A stretch of 64,000 nucleotides of DNA, from assembly GCA_037976565.1 (NCBI GenBank), contig CP137683.1, forward strand, positions 53,600 through 117,599, in the 5' to 3' direction. The translations under genes were made by a program, and so were the position numbers. Numbering within the stretch: position 1 is the stretch's first letter; every line of letters begins with the position of its first letter. This document shows positions 22,678 to 33,953 of the stretch, piece by piece. Source of the stretch: Mesocentrotus franciscanus. Lineage: Eukaryota; Echinodermata; Echinoidea; Camarodonta; Strongylocentrotidae. Below the pieces are notes generated by a model, which did not search any database, was not told where the DNA came from, and saw only the letters and a program-made list of their open reading frames with translations.

Positions 22678-24010
22678 ATGTCTCTTTTACATGAAAAAAG
22701 CGACGCTTGTTGTAAATCTGAACTTGATTTGTTCACGGTACCACACACTCAACTTAGTATTACCAAAGGACCCTTTGTAGAATATCACCCCGTCAGTAAT
22801 ATAACCGATGCAGGACCAATTGAATTTAACGTCGCTGGAACGGCCGAAGAGTATGTCGATCTTTCACAAACCATGCTACAAGTTTCTGTCAGAGTATTGA
22901 ATGCAGACAATACGCCTCTCAACGCCGATGACCCCGTCGCACCCGTGAATCTCTTCCTCCCTTCACTTTTTAGTCAGGTGGATGTCATGTTGAATGAAAA
23001 ACTGGTATCACAACCCTCCAATACATACCCTTATAGGGCATTAATGGAGACGTTATTACACTACAGCAAGGAGACCAAAGACTCGCAGCTTACGCAACAG
23101 CTGTATTACAAGGATGAAGCGGGAAAATGGAGGTGGTAAATCCTTTATTGCAAGGAGAGCACGGGAATCAAGGACTCGTAAAAAGACACGGATTCATCGC
23201 TGAGAGCAGACTTCTTTCTATGCTGGGACCCATCTACGCGGACGTGTTCTTTCAAGAAAGATTATTATTACCGGGGGTGGATTTGAAAATCAAGCTGAAT
23301 CGTAGTAAAGACGCATTTTGTCTTCTTTCTTCAAAAGCAAACGCGGACTACAAAGTAAAGATTGAATCTGCTGCCCTCTTTGTTCGCAGAGTCAAGACGA
23401 GCCCTTCCATCATGATTGGCCATGCCAAGGCGTTGGAGAAAACAACTGCCAAATATCCACTCAACAAAGTGGATGTACGCTCTTTCTCAATCCCTACTGG
23501 AAACATGTCCATCAACCGAGACAACCTATTTTTAGGCCAACTACCGAACCGTATCATCATAGGGTTAACTGACAACGACGCCTACAACGGTAGTTATGCC
23601 AAAAACCCCTACAACTTTAAACATCTGAATATCAACTATATATCGGTGACGATCGACGGAGAAACGGTGCCCATGCGCCCTTTACGACCTTGCTTTGGAG
23701 AGGAGCGGGTCAGCATTATATACACGCTTACAATTCTTTATTCATGGGTACAAATCGTCTTTTCGCGGACAAAGGCCTGGATATAAATAGAGAGGAATAT
23801 CCTAAAGGGTTCACTTTATTCGCTTTTGACCTTACCCCGGATGTGTCAGACGGATGTCATTTAAATCTGATTAAAAGTGGTAATTTACGTCTTGAACTAC
23901 AATTTGACAGACCCCTCCCCAACACGGTCAATTGCCTCGTATTTTCAGAATCCCAAGGACTGATCCAGATCGATAGAAGCCGCAATCTCATTTATGATTA
24001 TCAGGGTTGA
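22678..24010 (+). CDS. Major capsid protein, double jelly-roll; two frameshifts
   Basis: Forms the trimeric capsomers of an icosahedral virion. ATG 22678 (MSLLHEKSDACCKSELDLF) is the expected start. The first jelly-roll shows QLSITKGPFVEYHPVSNI, then IEFNVAGTAEEYVDLSQT and VNLFLPSLFSQVDVMLN. The C-terminus has NLRLELQFDRPLPNTVNCLV and IDRSRNLIYDY, a signature ending of the family. The frame shifts twice: at the A4 run 23124-23127 and near 23697-23706 in a GGAGAGGAGC stretch. Total about 443 codons, near the family norm, with all expected blocks in order. The stop TGA at 24008-24010 is 11 bp before the protease start. Confidence 0.93.
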
Positions 24011-24021
24011 GAAACAGTAGG

Positions 24022-24542
24022 ATGGATACTTCACAAATTCAACACGTGCTCGTGAACCACCCATCCACGAAAGACCAGTTTAGAGGTGTTTTCGCCTTGG
24101 ACCAACTTCCACGTAGGGGTAATGACAATATTGGATGTTACGTCGTGAATACAGACCCAAGCACCAGCCCCGGTACCCACTGGGTAGCGTTATATTTCAA
24201 CGACGGAAGGGGACTTTTTTTGACTCGTACGGAAACGCCCCTTTGTATTATGACAGGAAGCTTTATAGTTTTATGATGGGAAAATCTATAACAATGGACT
24301 ATAATGAAAAGAGACTTCAAGGAACCCTTTCTTCCGTGTGTGGACAATATTGTATATTTTATCTCATTGGTCGTTGTAAAGGGTATACGACGCGGGGTAT
24401 TTTAAAGGGGTTTGGGAAAGATTACAGTAGGAACGATGTGAAAATAAATGATTGGTTTAACAGTAAACATAATACAGCGTTGCCCGTTCTTGATATTAAT
24501 TTCACTCTTCGGCAAATTGCACGAAGTATCGATGAATTGTAA
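24022..24542 (+). CDS. Adenovirus-type maturation cysteine protease; one frameshift
   Basis: Cleaves virion precursor proteins during particle maturation. ATG 24022 (MDTSQIQHVLVNHPSTKDQF) is preferred. Catalytic His lies in GTHWVALYF (about 24175-24200), followed by the acidic residue in FDSYG (24220s) and the catalytic Cys in SSVCGQYCIFYL (about 24330-24360). The His and Cys parts are in different frames; the switch is in the T7 run 24215-24221, right before the acidic motif. About 173 codons, slightly short of the 190-200 usual for this C5-like family. Last gene of the rightward block. Confidence 0.92.
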
Positions 24543-25004
24543 ATAATCCGCTCGCCTATCCTACACGTTGTTGTTTTTTTTTACTTTGTAAATATGCATT
24601 TTGTTTTAAGTTTATACTAAGTAGACTATACCTTAATATATATCATTATATATTTATATATTTATAAGTGGTTTATAGTACGGAATATACCAGAATCCTA
24701 TATGTATCTCTCATTCTCTCTTCTCACCCTCCGTCACGAACACGGTCTCTACATTTCTCTGTTCTGTCATGCATTTTTTTTTAAATCTCCTTCTCTGTCT
24801 CTCTCTCCCTCTCTGCATCTACCACTCCGTCACTCACACGATCTCTATGTCTCTTTTCTCTCACACTTATACTCTCTGTCTCTCCACTCTTTCCTATAGT
24901 ACCCGTTACGTATACTCTTAAAATATAAAAGAATACATGAAGAATGAATACGCGAGAGAACTGTTTGTAAATTGTATAAGAAATATATTTTAAAAAGTGT
25001 GTGT

Positions 25005-25017
25005 TTTATTGAATAAA
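25005..25017. promoter_or_regulatory. Back-to-back poly(A) signals
   Basis: TTTATTGAATAAA gives AATAAA on each strand two bases apart, between the rightward block ending at 24542 and the leftward block ending at 25771, where both transcript sets should end. Confidence 0.5.
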
Positions 25018-25295
25018 ATTTCGTAAAGAAATCATTTTGTTTTCAATGTGTCGTTCTTGCGTTGTCACGTTTTATATTTTCAAGCTGAATAGCACTACAA
25101 AACATGTAATACATGTACATGTATATACACCAAGTTACAAATTGTAGAGTGTTATGACGGTTGTGTTTGCAACCTGTCCCTATCTTAAGTATGAAAAATG
25201 GTATAACCATCGAATATATACACGGTACACAGCAAGCAAGAAAAATAATAAACAAGATTTAAATAATGAACAAAACAAAAAATAAAAATAAAAAA

Positions 25296-25610
25296 ACTAA
25301 TTATAGTAGAAACAATAAGATAAACGTCATTCTACAGATTCGCCGTTTTACCGATTCGTCATTCCACCGATTCGTCAGTTTCACGCACATAGAACATACT
25401 TTTTAGTATACGTTTCTAGTCGTATAAACATTATTATTTATAATGAATAAAAATAAATAAAAAAAATAAAAAACTAATTATAGTAGAAACAATAAGATAA
25501 ACGTCATTCTACAGATTCGCCGTTTTACCGATTCGTCATTCCACCGATTCGTCAGTTTCACGCACATAGAACATACTTTTTAGTATACGTTTCTAGTCGG
25601 ATAAACAATA
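25296..25610. repeat. 177-bp tandem duplication in the spacer
   Basis: Two near-identical copies begin at 25296 and 25473 (ACTAATTATAGTAGAAACAA). Each contains the short motif ACCGATTCGTCA and relatives (GATTCGCCG, CCGATTCGTCATTCC, CCGATTCGTCAGTTT). The copies differ by a few bases at the end. Iterated short motifs can bind protein, but no function is shown. Confidence 0.85.
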
Positions 25611-25770
25611 TTATTTTAAACAGCCAAAACTTTATACAATTCACAATGAAAAAAAATACAATTATTATAAACGTTACTAAAAGACAAGAAAAAAGAAAAG
25701 AAGAAAAAAAAGAAGAAAAAAGAAAACAGAATAAAAAAAGGAGAGAAAATAAATAAGACAAAGACAAAGA

Positions 25771-26561
25771 TTAATAGGAATACCAGTGGGAGGTTTTAGG
25801 ACCATTTCTGTTTACGTTTACACGTTTAGGTTTTGTTTTGGGAGGTGTCGAGGGCTGTACATCGGAGAGGGGGGATTCCCATGGCGCTGTCGGGGTAGAC
25901 CTGGATCCGGGGTTGCCGCTTCGTTTCCACCGTTGTAGATCGCTACGTCGTCGTGGGTTGCTAACAAAAGTCTCTGGAATGTTCATATTCGCCAATACAC
26001 TGATAAACTGGTCACTGCCCGTAGGGTATAACCACGGCGTTCCCTGAAAATGTCATACATGACGTCGCAAATGTTACTCCCAGCAATAGTTTTGTTATCT
26101 ATGATAAGCTGACCGTTTTCGGTCCAATCGATGTTTTTATCGTTCTTCAACTTTTGCAGCAATTGACTGGTTCTCTTTGCAAATGTTTTTGGTACATGGT
26201 CCAATATATCGCGGTCTATTTTTGTCTCGTGAGGCGTGTCGTGCGAAACAGCGTCCAAACCTTTCGGTGAAGAGGAACTATCGGAGGTTGAAATTGTATT
26301 GTCAATAAGCTCTAGGGCTAACGGTTTCTTCAACGCATCGTTGGCTTCGAGATAATGATGTAAGTGTTGCGAATATAACTGGGCTTTTGTATGTTCGTCC
26401 ATGTCACCGCGTTCTAAAATAGCACGAATCTGACTGTCCAGATTATTGACCTGCTGTTCCGACGATGTTGTAGTTGTATTGTTCTGTAGCGTGTTGAGCA
26501 TCGTCTGTGGAACAAGTACCATTTTCTGCGCGTGCTCCATATCAAAATGATTATAGTTCAT
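25771..26561 (-). CDS. Conserved Polinton-associated protein, function unknown; one frameshift
   Basis: From ATG 26561 the first frame gives MEHAQKMVLVPQTMLNTLQ, a helical region with LDSQIRAILERGDMDEHTKA and a segment DWTENGQLIIDNKTIAGSNI, then ends near 25983. The other frame continues the expected pattern (ANMNIPETFVSNPRRRSDL) to TTA 25771. The switch is at the G run 26024-26026. About 263 codons. Proteins of this build (VPQ-type start, coiled helices, a compact domain with G(S)NI and RRGYT, a basic Ser/Pro-rich tail) recur beside Polinton ATPase genes; I do not know their role. The start overlaps the upstream stop in ATGA (26558-26561), so the two genes may be expressed together. Confidence 0.7.
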
Positions 26562-26899
26562 TTACCGCCGGACATCAACGATGTGATACCTCCGAGTACA
26601 GGTGCTATTATCCTTGCAAGCAATCCAAGAAAACCTCCGCGTTGATTCAAAATTTTCTTTCTTTCCTTCAATGGTGTTTGACGGTTTGACAGTTTTCTTA
26701 ACTTGAGTTTATGTTTACCCAATGTTCGTTTCTGGGTTCCTGATATTTTAACATTACCACGTATCACGTTGAGCACACATTCACAAATGGCATCTATAAA
26801 CCCCTTGTCCGCGCTTTTGATGAGTTGTGTACGCTGGTTAGCTGTACAATGTGCCAGGGTCTTTAACAGCGCCGCATGGGTCTTGATCCGTCGAGACAT
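26558..26899 (-). CDS. Small basic protein with hydrophobic C-terminal helix
   Basis: Intact 113-residue frame, MSRRIKTHAALLKTLAHCTA. The middle is rich in Lys/Arg (GTQKRTLGKHKLKLRKL) and the end is GGFLGLLARIIAPVLGGITS, a glycine-bounded hydrophobic helix. Proteins of this pattern are common in Polinton-bearing animal genomes next to the gene at 25771. The layout suggests a DNA- or membrane-binding virion component, comparable in style to adenovirus pVI, but this is inference. It shares a 4-bp ATGA overlap with the following gene and follows the ATPase by about 40 bp. Confidence 0.75.
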   Translation of the reverse strand: MSRRIKTHAALLKTLAHCTANQRTQLIKSADKGFIDAICECVLNVIRGNVKISGTQKRTLGKHKLKLRKLSNRQTPLKERKKILNQRGGFLGLLARIIAPVLGGITSLMSGGK

Positions 26900-26938
26900 G
26901 TTGAATAAATAAAGCTGTTTGAAGCGTAAGGTGTGATT

Positions 26939-27578
26939 TTATACCCGAGGTACGTAGGCAACTTGGGTTTCTCCCGGAAATATATGAGTTCTCAATCGTA
27001 CCTCCTCCGGAGTGTCTGCTCTCAGATCCACAAACAGGTAACCCCATTTCTCTTTGGTAGCGTCCTCGTAGGCTTCCCTGAAGAATTTTTGCCGCCCCGG
27101 ATACATCTGCCTCCCAAGACATGTAACCTGTAATTTATCTCTACAATTCTTGAATAAACAATAATATTGCGTATTTAATGAAATGGTCCTTGATTCCTTC
27201 CCACGGTGAAACAGATTTTGCGTGATATAAATTACGCTTACATTCCTATGATGACACCCTTCGTAAATAAAGCCGCCACCCTTTTATCGTCGCCAGCCAC
27301 ATCCATCAAATCATCTATAACAAATAACGTAGGACGTTCGCTATCGATCAGACTATTAAAATCAGCGGGGAGATTTTCATGAAATTGAATATTTGGAATG
27401 GATTGCCTCATTTCCAGGTAGGAGGGTTGAAATTCACTATAAAACCAAACCACTTTGTGCGGTGGTTTATCTATCATGGTGGATGCATTTTTAAAAGACG
27501 TTTTACAAATTCAGTTTTCCCAACAAAACTAGGTCCAACGACCATGCATGAAAAGCTATGTTTTAAACGAACGTCCAT
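26939..27578 (-). CDS. FtsK/HerA-type genome-packaging ATPase; two frameshifts
   Basis: Pumps element DNA into the capsid. ATG 27578 (MDVRLKHSFSCMVVGPSF) leads directly into Walker A, GPSFVGKTEF. Walker B is TLFVIDDLMD (about 27315-27345). A further block ends ITQNLFHRGK (about 27190-27220). The C-terminus reads GYLFVDLRADTPEEVRLRT and IFPGETQ to TAA 26939, matching known Polinton ATPases. The frame changes at about 27479-27482 (after KMHPP) and at the C run 27257-27259. The last part has no start of its own. Total about 213 codons, normal for the family, with no internal substitution stop. An in-frame extension upstream of 27578 is hydrophobic and lies outside the conserved start. Confidence 0.92.
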
Positions 27579-27827
27579 GTTAGAAGGAAGCAAATATACA
27601 ATGAAGATTTTAAAAATGAAGAAAAAAAGAAGAAGAAAAAAAAAACAAACAAACAAAGATATAAAATCATGAAACAATGCACAACGAGATAAGTGAACGT
27701 GAATATTTCTTATCGCAAACAAGAGATGTGGGTCTGTGCGCATGAATATACAATACAACTTATTAGTTACTACTTTAACGCTACAACGTAGAGGTCGGGA
27801 GAGGGATAACGTACGGGTTCTTTTATG

Positions 27828-28061
27828 TCACCAGTCTAAAAATACACTGACGTTTTCATACAGTTTAGAACCGTTTGAATAGGTATTATTTGAAACTGTA
27901 TCCTGTCTCTCGACACCTTCTAAAATAGTTGCTTCCAGATAAAAACTGAAAAATAACGTTGCGATCAAAAGTATTAAAACAAACACGCTCCAAAGGGAGC
28001 TTTGACTTCGACGTGTTCTTCTAAACAGGGCATGCAAATCATTAACGTATGTTGCATCCAT
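27828..28061 (-). CDS. Small single-span membrane protein, unknown
   Basis: Intact 77-residue frame starting MDATYVNDLHALFRRTRRSQ. Residues 23-43 (WSVFVLILLIATLFFSFYL) form a clear transmembrane helix after a basic N-terminal segment, so the N-terminus is likely cytoplasmic. The C-terminal part has NNT, NGS and NVS glycosylation sequons, consistent with an exposed domain. It lies between polymerase and ATPase genes on the same strand. It might be a virion or egress membrane protein. I recognise no family. Confidence 0.6.
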   Translation of the reverse strand: MDATYVNDLHALFRRTRRSQSSLWSVFVLILLIATLFFSFYLEATILEGVERQDTVSNNTYSNGSKLYENVSVFLDW

Positions 28062-28346
28062 CTTGGGTAATATATAGGCAAGAAAAAAATGTAATTAGAA
28101 AATAAACGTCTTTTAAAAAAGACAAGAAAATGAGTAACATGTACTAATCAGAAACAAAACAATACTAAAGGAATAAATAATAAATGTTATTATAAGTATA
28201 TGTGTATATGTATTTATATAATATATATAGATATATAGAGAGAGAGAGAGAGAGTATACTATGTGAAATACGCTACGCTTAGAAATGGATACTCTTAAAA
28301 CGAAAACCAGCGCTTGAATGAGGTAGAAAAAGTGTGTCGACTCTAT
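28062..28346. other. Short spacer with GA microsatellite
   Basis: AT-rich DNA with a TA-rich stretch and an AG run at about 28236-28254, between the polymerase end and the small membrane protein gene. Confidence 0.6.
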
Positions 28347-31300
28347 TTATACGGTAGGTAGCGGAGGTATATCAACATGGCCGTACGGTAAAGTTTTGCC
28401 ATCTTCAAGACGGACCCTCTTCGTGAACACAACCCGGTAATTCTTAGACCTCTTCACCGTATGGATTGTCTTGGCTTTCACATCCCTGATTATTTTGGAT
28501 TCGTGAATTGTACGAGTGGTCCCTTGTTCACTCTGAAGGAGTTCATTCAATGTGTCATGGTTAATGACCAAAGAGTTCATTGCATTCAGAGTGAAACCTC
28601 TTACTTTACATACAGTTATCCCTTTGGAAGTCCTGTAGCTGTAATTCTTTGGACCACCGCATAACCAAGATTGTATAAAATCCTCGCCAGTGTCGTCGAT
28701 CTCATCGGTTAGATCACCAAGAAAATCCCCTGTGACGGGGTCTAGATGGGTGTGTTCAGGGTCCGTCTTGAACACCACACTGTCTGTGTCCATGTATAAG
28801 ACCCTATCGTCCAGCTTTTCCAACACGCTATACAATTTCAAGCGCGCTAGCGCCGTTGTAAAGCTGGCCAATATAATGTTGGTGTTGACATTATGGTCAA
28901 CAAATCCCTCCGCTTGTGTGTAGTGTAGCTCTACCATATACTCGTTGTGTACGATCAAGTCTTCTACTATTACCGATTGGTCCCTTAGATAGGAGAGAAT
29001 TTCATCGGTGGTTTGAACATACACCGTTTTTCGCAAATTTGGGCGCTCCGCAAATTTTCCCCACAGTACATTGACGATTGCTTTAGCAATAGCGCGCAAA
29101 CCAGGATTTTTGCAAATTAGAAAGGGGTCGAGATGGATACCCTCGTGTTCGAAATAATCGTCGATGTACTTTTGTTTTTCTGCATCTGACTGCGCATGCG
29201 CGGGTAACCCGATGACTCCTGTTTAACTTTAATGAAGGAGTCGATGTAGGGAGAAAATAGACCCCTTCTCTAGTAGACTTGTCGTACACGGTGGAGCTCT
29301 CAAAGTGCCAAACTTCCTGCATTCTAACGTTAGTGTAACCCTTCTCAACAGCCTTTTTGATTTCTTCACTAACCCAAACACCGTCTAACTCCCGTTCAAC
29401 ATCCTCGTGCTTACACGTTCCCGGTTCATTGTCTCGGCACAAGTACGGCAGAGGGGAAAGGTCAATTTCCCCTCTGACCTGAATGGCAATACAGGGTGGA
29501 ATAAATTGTTGGGGGGTAATTTTACATTTGATCAAGCCAAATATGTCCTCGAGAGGTGGGAAATCGGACAACATGATACGAGGATGTCCAACGGGATATT
29601 TTGAAAATTTGTTTATGAAAGGATACAAACTTGTGAAGTCATAGTAACGTATCTTTTCACGGGGCCCAGCTTCGTAAAACAGACGGCAACCATCCGTCCT
29701 CCCCCCAAAAAAGGAATCTCTAGGATTTAAAGGATGACGTAACCCGGCGCAAAATGCTCGACATTCGGTAGTAAATCCCTCACTTTGTCACTCTTTTTTT
29801 TAAGGTCCCAGTCGTGTTCCCAAATGACGTGGACCTTGTAACCCGCCTGTTTTAGGAGACGGATTCTGTGCATCGTAGTGTTGTACAACACACCCATCTT
29901 TTGTTTAATTTATGATTGACGAGATCCGGCGCCCAGCATGTCTGACAACCATGAAAGTAACATCCTAGAAACTCCCATACATGTTTCTCCTCACCTAGGG
30001 TGGCGTAACCGTCCACAAATCTACCGTGCACCATGCGCTCTCCACCGTTGAAGGCGTGCTGAATAGCGATGCCCTTTTGAGGATTTGTAATGCAACCACG
30101 CGCCAGCTTTGGCCGATTGCTGTTTTGACCCTGTGTAGCCGTCTTGGGGGATTAAGGCTATTGTATCCGGCTTCAGATAGTTAGTCCTGAACAAAAGATT
30201 GCACGCGCTAGGTAGTGTAAGGGATTTAAGGAAAGGATCTATACCTCCTTTGTTCGTGGGTGTCGCGGTGATGGTCTTAAAGTGTTTCCGGAATACTTTA
30301 CAACTTTGATGTAATATTTCAACATCGCTGATGCAGTATTCCTTTAACTCTTTTTCATATCGAAAACATAGTTTTCGCTACAAAGTTTACCATGCCACGA
30401 CAGAAATTCAATTTGAGCGCTTTTCATCATACTTTCGTACCCGTACCATCTTTTGTCAGGTAGGGGTCCGATATAATTTGCATTCGCTCTCGTGTTGAAC
30501 AGATGTGGGAAATATCCTTTCTTCAATTCTGTCAACCCGAAAGTTTTAGGGAGTTTGGCGAGTGCCATCTGAAAAAAGTTCAGAGAATCTTTGACAACTA
30601 CACAAGGGTCTGCAGTTCTAAGGCTTATGATTTTACCTCCGTTTAAAACAACTTGAGGTACGATTCCTTCCGCAACCAGGTGGTTGAGCAGAAAATAGGA
30701 ATCATAAGCCTTACTGTTATGTGCCAACGCGATTGAATTGTTATGCTTTTCGCTAAAAGCCACGCGGCAAAGTTTGAGAGGGTATTCTCCCCCTCAAACG
30801 TGATATGTCTCGCATCTGGAGGACCGCAGCGCTTACACACTGAATCGTCCTTATCCATGCACGATTCACATTCCCACGATGCATGCACAAAATTGGGTTC
30901 GTGAACACCCGTGTCCTGAGTACATTCAAAATCAAAGAAGATGTACTTTGTACAATTTTCAGGTTTTGTTTTCTTTTCTGGCGCGGTTTGCGTACATTTC
31001 TTTTTGTTTTGGTACTCCTTCATTTTCCCGAGGAGTTTCTTGAGCGTGGTGGTTGGTTTGTGGGAGATTTGTGGACGGTTTAACGGTTTTGAGGTTTCCT
31101 TGGCACTCTGAACCTCGTAGTAAGGGCTATTGGATGTTACCTTCATGAAGCACGCATGATCCCTGCCGTCGACAACCTCTTTACAGATTCTACAAAATAT
31201 ATCCGAACATTTATGATTAGCGGGATCACACCCTAATACATCGATGTCGAGCACCTTTTCGCATTTGTCACATTTGTATTTTCTTTGGCAGGCTGTGAGT

Positions 31301-32901
31301 TTTTTATGCAGGGTTACACTGTGTAGTTGAAAACAGCGTTTCGTAAGAAAAGTCATTCGACACTTTTGGCACACGATGGTAGAGGGCTTACTCTCACGAA
31401 ACGTACCGCTATCACAATCTGTTGCATAACAATCTGGGCATTTACAACAACACTTATGCGTGAGGGGATCGTTGTACGTTTCGTGACAGTCCTCACACAA
31501 TTGAGAAGCGCACAGAAAAGCGGAGGGATTGGTGATGACGTTATAATGGGACCCAGACAGGTACAGGTAGATGGCTTTACCTTCCGGAGGTCCTGCATAT
31601 ATCAATGCCTCCTTACGTCTACCTCTGTATACCATAAGCCTATACTCTGGAGCTATCACAGCTTGAAAAGCAGCGTACTGGCGCGAGTCAACTACACCTT
31701 CTTCAACATTCGCTCGAGCGTGAAGTTCGCGAGCCATTCTCATAAACTGTTTGGTTGGCGCGCGGTCTTGTTTATTTTTGGTCCATGTTCTATATCTTTT
31801 GTCATTTTTAGAGTGCAACATGGCAATCACGAGTGCTTTTACGAAACAAAGATTATCATCGGAGGGTGGTATTGTGATGATTGATCGCTTTTTAAGCGCA
31901 GCCAATTGTTCGGGGAGTCCATCAAACTTACGCGCGTCCACCGCAGGATTCACGATATGATGTAACCGTATCGTGAATCCAAGATCTAGGAAAAAATTTT
32001 GATTGCTGTTTAAAACCTCTTCAATCCTATCCAAAATTGCGCTTATGTCGAAATGTTCCACCGTCGCCCAGGGAAAGGAGACGGGTACATTTAACTGCGC
32101 AGAAACAAGAATGAGTCTCACATAGTCACGGGGAGAAGTGCCGCGCAACACGATATCCTTGATTTCTTCCAAAGATGTTCGGAGGTAATCGAGAACTTCG
32201 GATATCGTGTTGGCGTTATGTAGCTGACTTTGGTGGTCGTACCATACCTCTCTACTCCCAAACCGTTTAGAAATCCTTTGACCAATGAACTCCCAGTTTG
32301 GGGTAGAGGGTAGCTGCGAGGGCAAGTCATGAAATGGTTCATCGTCATCAACATTTGGAATGGGAACTTGATCCTCCGATGTAGAGCAAGGTGGACCCCT
32401 ATTTTTTGTTTTAGTTTTTTTCTTACCCGTTTTAACGGTATCAAGAGGAGGAGGTGTAGTAAGTCGTGAAGGGGAGGTAGCGTCTGCGAGTTTCTTTTTT
32501 TTGGGAGTCACTACGGAATGTACATTTTGTTTACGTTTCTGCCCACCTTGCTGTTTCGTTCTATTAACGACTACATCGAAATCTTCCTCGTCCGAGGATA
32601 GGACAATATTGACATGGGGAGGTGGAACGTGTGAATCCCTGTTACCCCCCTCCCCACCTGGACCATTATAGCGAGAGCTACTAGGTCCGGGCAGGGTGTG
32701 ACTATGTGACGGTGAGCGAACTTCACGCCCGTTTGTTACAATGCGCTGTCCTAAGGCATTACCCACATCTCTTGAATGGTTAGAAATAGTTCGTTCACTT
32801 ACCTTGTCTTTTGCTGATTTTGATGTGGATGGTTGTTGCTGGCCACACCATGTACAACACCCTGTGCAGTCGGCTAAACATGTTACGCAGTGCGATTCCA
32901 T
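28347..32901 (-). CDS. polB: Protein-primed type family B DNA polymerase; about seven frameshifts
   Basis: Replicates the linear element. ATG 32901 (MESHCVTCLADCTGCCTWC) is chosen over the hydrophobic upstream extension. Order: a Cys-rich N-terminus, a long charged Ser/Pro-rich linker, a folded N-terminal domain (CFVKALVIAMLHSKND), a Cys/His cluster of several zinc-binding modules (about 31520-31140), 3'-5' exonuclease motifs FFDFECTQD (about 30930), AHNSKAYDSYF (about 30700) and YCISDVEIL (about 30325), the FVDGYATL...CYFHGC region (about 29940-30010), polymerase motif A DFTSLYPF (about 29630), motif B with AIAKAIVNVLWGKF (about 29050-29095) and motif C YMDTDSVVF (about 28785). Frames change near 30765, 30353, 30073, 29897, 29745, 29255 and 29177, mostly in homopolymers. 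About 1,518 codons, with every catalytic motif kept. Confidence 0.94.
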
Positions 32902-32979
32902 GGTTGTGTGTTGTTTTTCTTTTCTTCTTAAAACAGAGTGTACGGTATACGCAAAAATAAATAAAAATGTTAAAAGCAA

Positions 32980-33953
32980 AATTATTTAAGGCAACAGGTT
33001 TAAAAGTAGAGTATTTTAGAAAAACAGAGGTCAGAGACAGAGCTATACCACAGGGTCTAGCAACTCTCTCGTGAATGAGCTCACAACCACGGACCGTTTA
33101 TTTATCATGAAAAGACAACAATAGAACTAGTCTCTACATGCCCCCTCGCCCTGTATTAAGGAATAATGGCTCAACTTCAAACGTGCTAATTAAGGATAAT
33201 TGTACTTGGACGTTAAAAGGATACAACCCCTAGAAGTTGTACGTGAACCTGACACAATCGCCGTAATTGCATTTCACTTTTTTCAACCTTATCCGTTAAT
33301 ACCTGAACAAAAGTCTTTGTCCTATAATCCTCCTCTTCTGGAAGGTACTAGCGTAACCCCCTCTTAGAAAAAGTTTTAATTATAACAACGCGTATGAGGA
33401 AGGGTTTATCTTACTAATACATGTACAAAGCGGGTGGACAAAACAAAGACGACCCCTAGAAGTTGGGCGTGAACCTGACACCTGTCACGGATCGCCGTCA
33501 TTGCATTTCACTTTTTTCAACCCTATCCGTTAATACCTGAACAAGTCGCCGTAATTGCACTTCACTTTTTTCAACCTTATCCGTTAATACCTGAACAAAA
33601 GTCTTTGTCTTATAATCCTCCTCTTCTGGAAGGTACTAGCGTAACCCCTCTTAGCAAAAGTTTTAATCTCATGCATTCTCTCTCTCTCTCTCTATTTCTT
33701 CATCTATTCCCTCAATGGTTTACACACTTTTAATCTTACGCACGTCACAAACAATCAAACGTCAATCTCTCTCTCTCTCTCTCTCTCTCTCGCCTTTTGT
33801 CTCTTACAGGTTCACTACCCTTGACGTCAAGACGACAAACGCAACAAAGTAGAATAAACACGCTGGATTTTACTGTAAAGGGTGACAACTTTATTATCAT
33901 TTTTCAAATCATATTCATGCCGTTACATATCCAAGGTTTTTGTCTCGATGCTA
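32980..33953. other. Spacer upstream of polB with direct repeats and CT microsatellites
   Basis: No gene. Contains the direct repeats at 33216-33669 and CT runs at about 33678-33695 and 33764-33793. The polB promoter probably lies in 32905-33200, which is A/T-rich, but I could not define a motif. Confidence 0.6.
33216..33669. repeat. Direct repeats upstream of the polymerase gene
   Basis: Two copies of about 160 bp (33216-33378 and 33447-33669) share CCCCTAGAAGTTG, TTTCACTTTTTTCAACC, TATCCGTTAATACCTGAACA and CTTCTGGAAGGTACTAGCGT. In the second copy the central block is itself duplicated. They lie between two leftward genes and could hold regulatory sites. Confidence 0.85.

Larger units (their letters stand above)
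24543..25770. other. Spacer between the convergent Polinton gene blocks
   Basis: No gene. Contains an AT-rich start, a C/T-rich tract with TCTCTCTCCCTCTCTG (24700-24900), poly(A) signals on both strands near 25010, and a tandem duplication (25296-25610). It may serve transcription termination for both blocks. Confidence 0.7.

Noticed and set aside
27579..27758. Hydrophobic N-terminal extension of the ATPase frame
   Set aside because: It lies in an AT-rich spacer, is Phe/Leu-rich by composition, and the conserved protein starts at the ATG just before the Walker A motif.
31327..31884. 185-residue plus-strand frame opposite polB
   Set aside because: Antisense shadow of the Cys/His cluster region of polB, with no own features.
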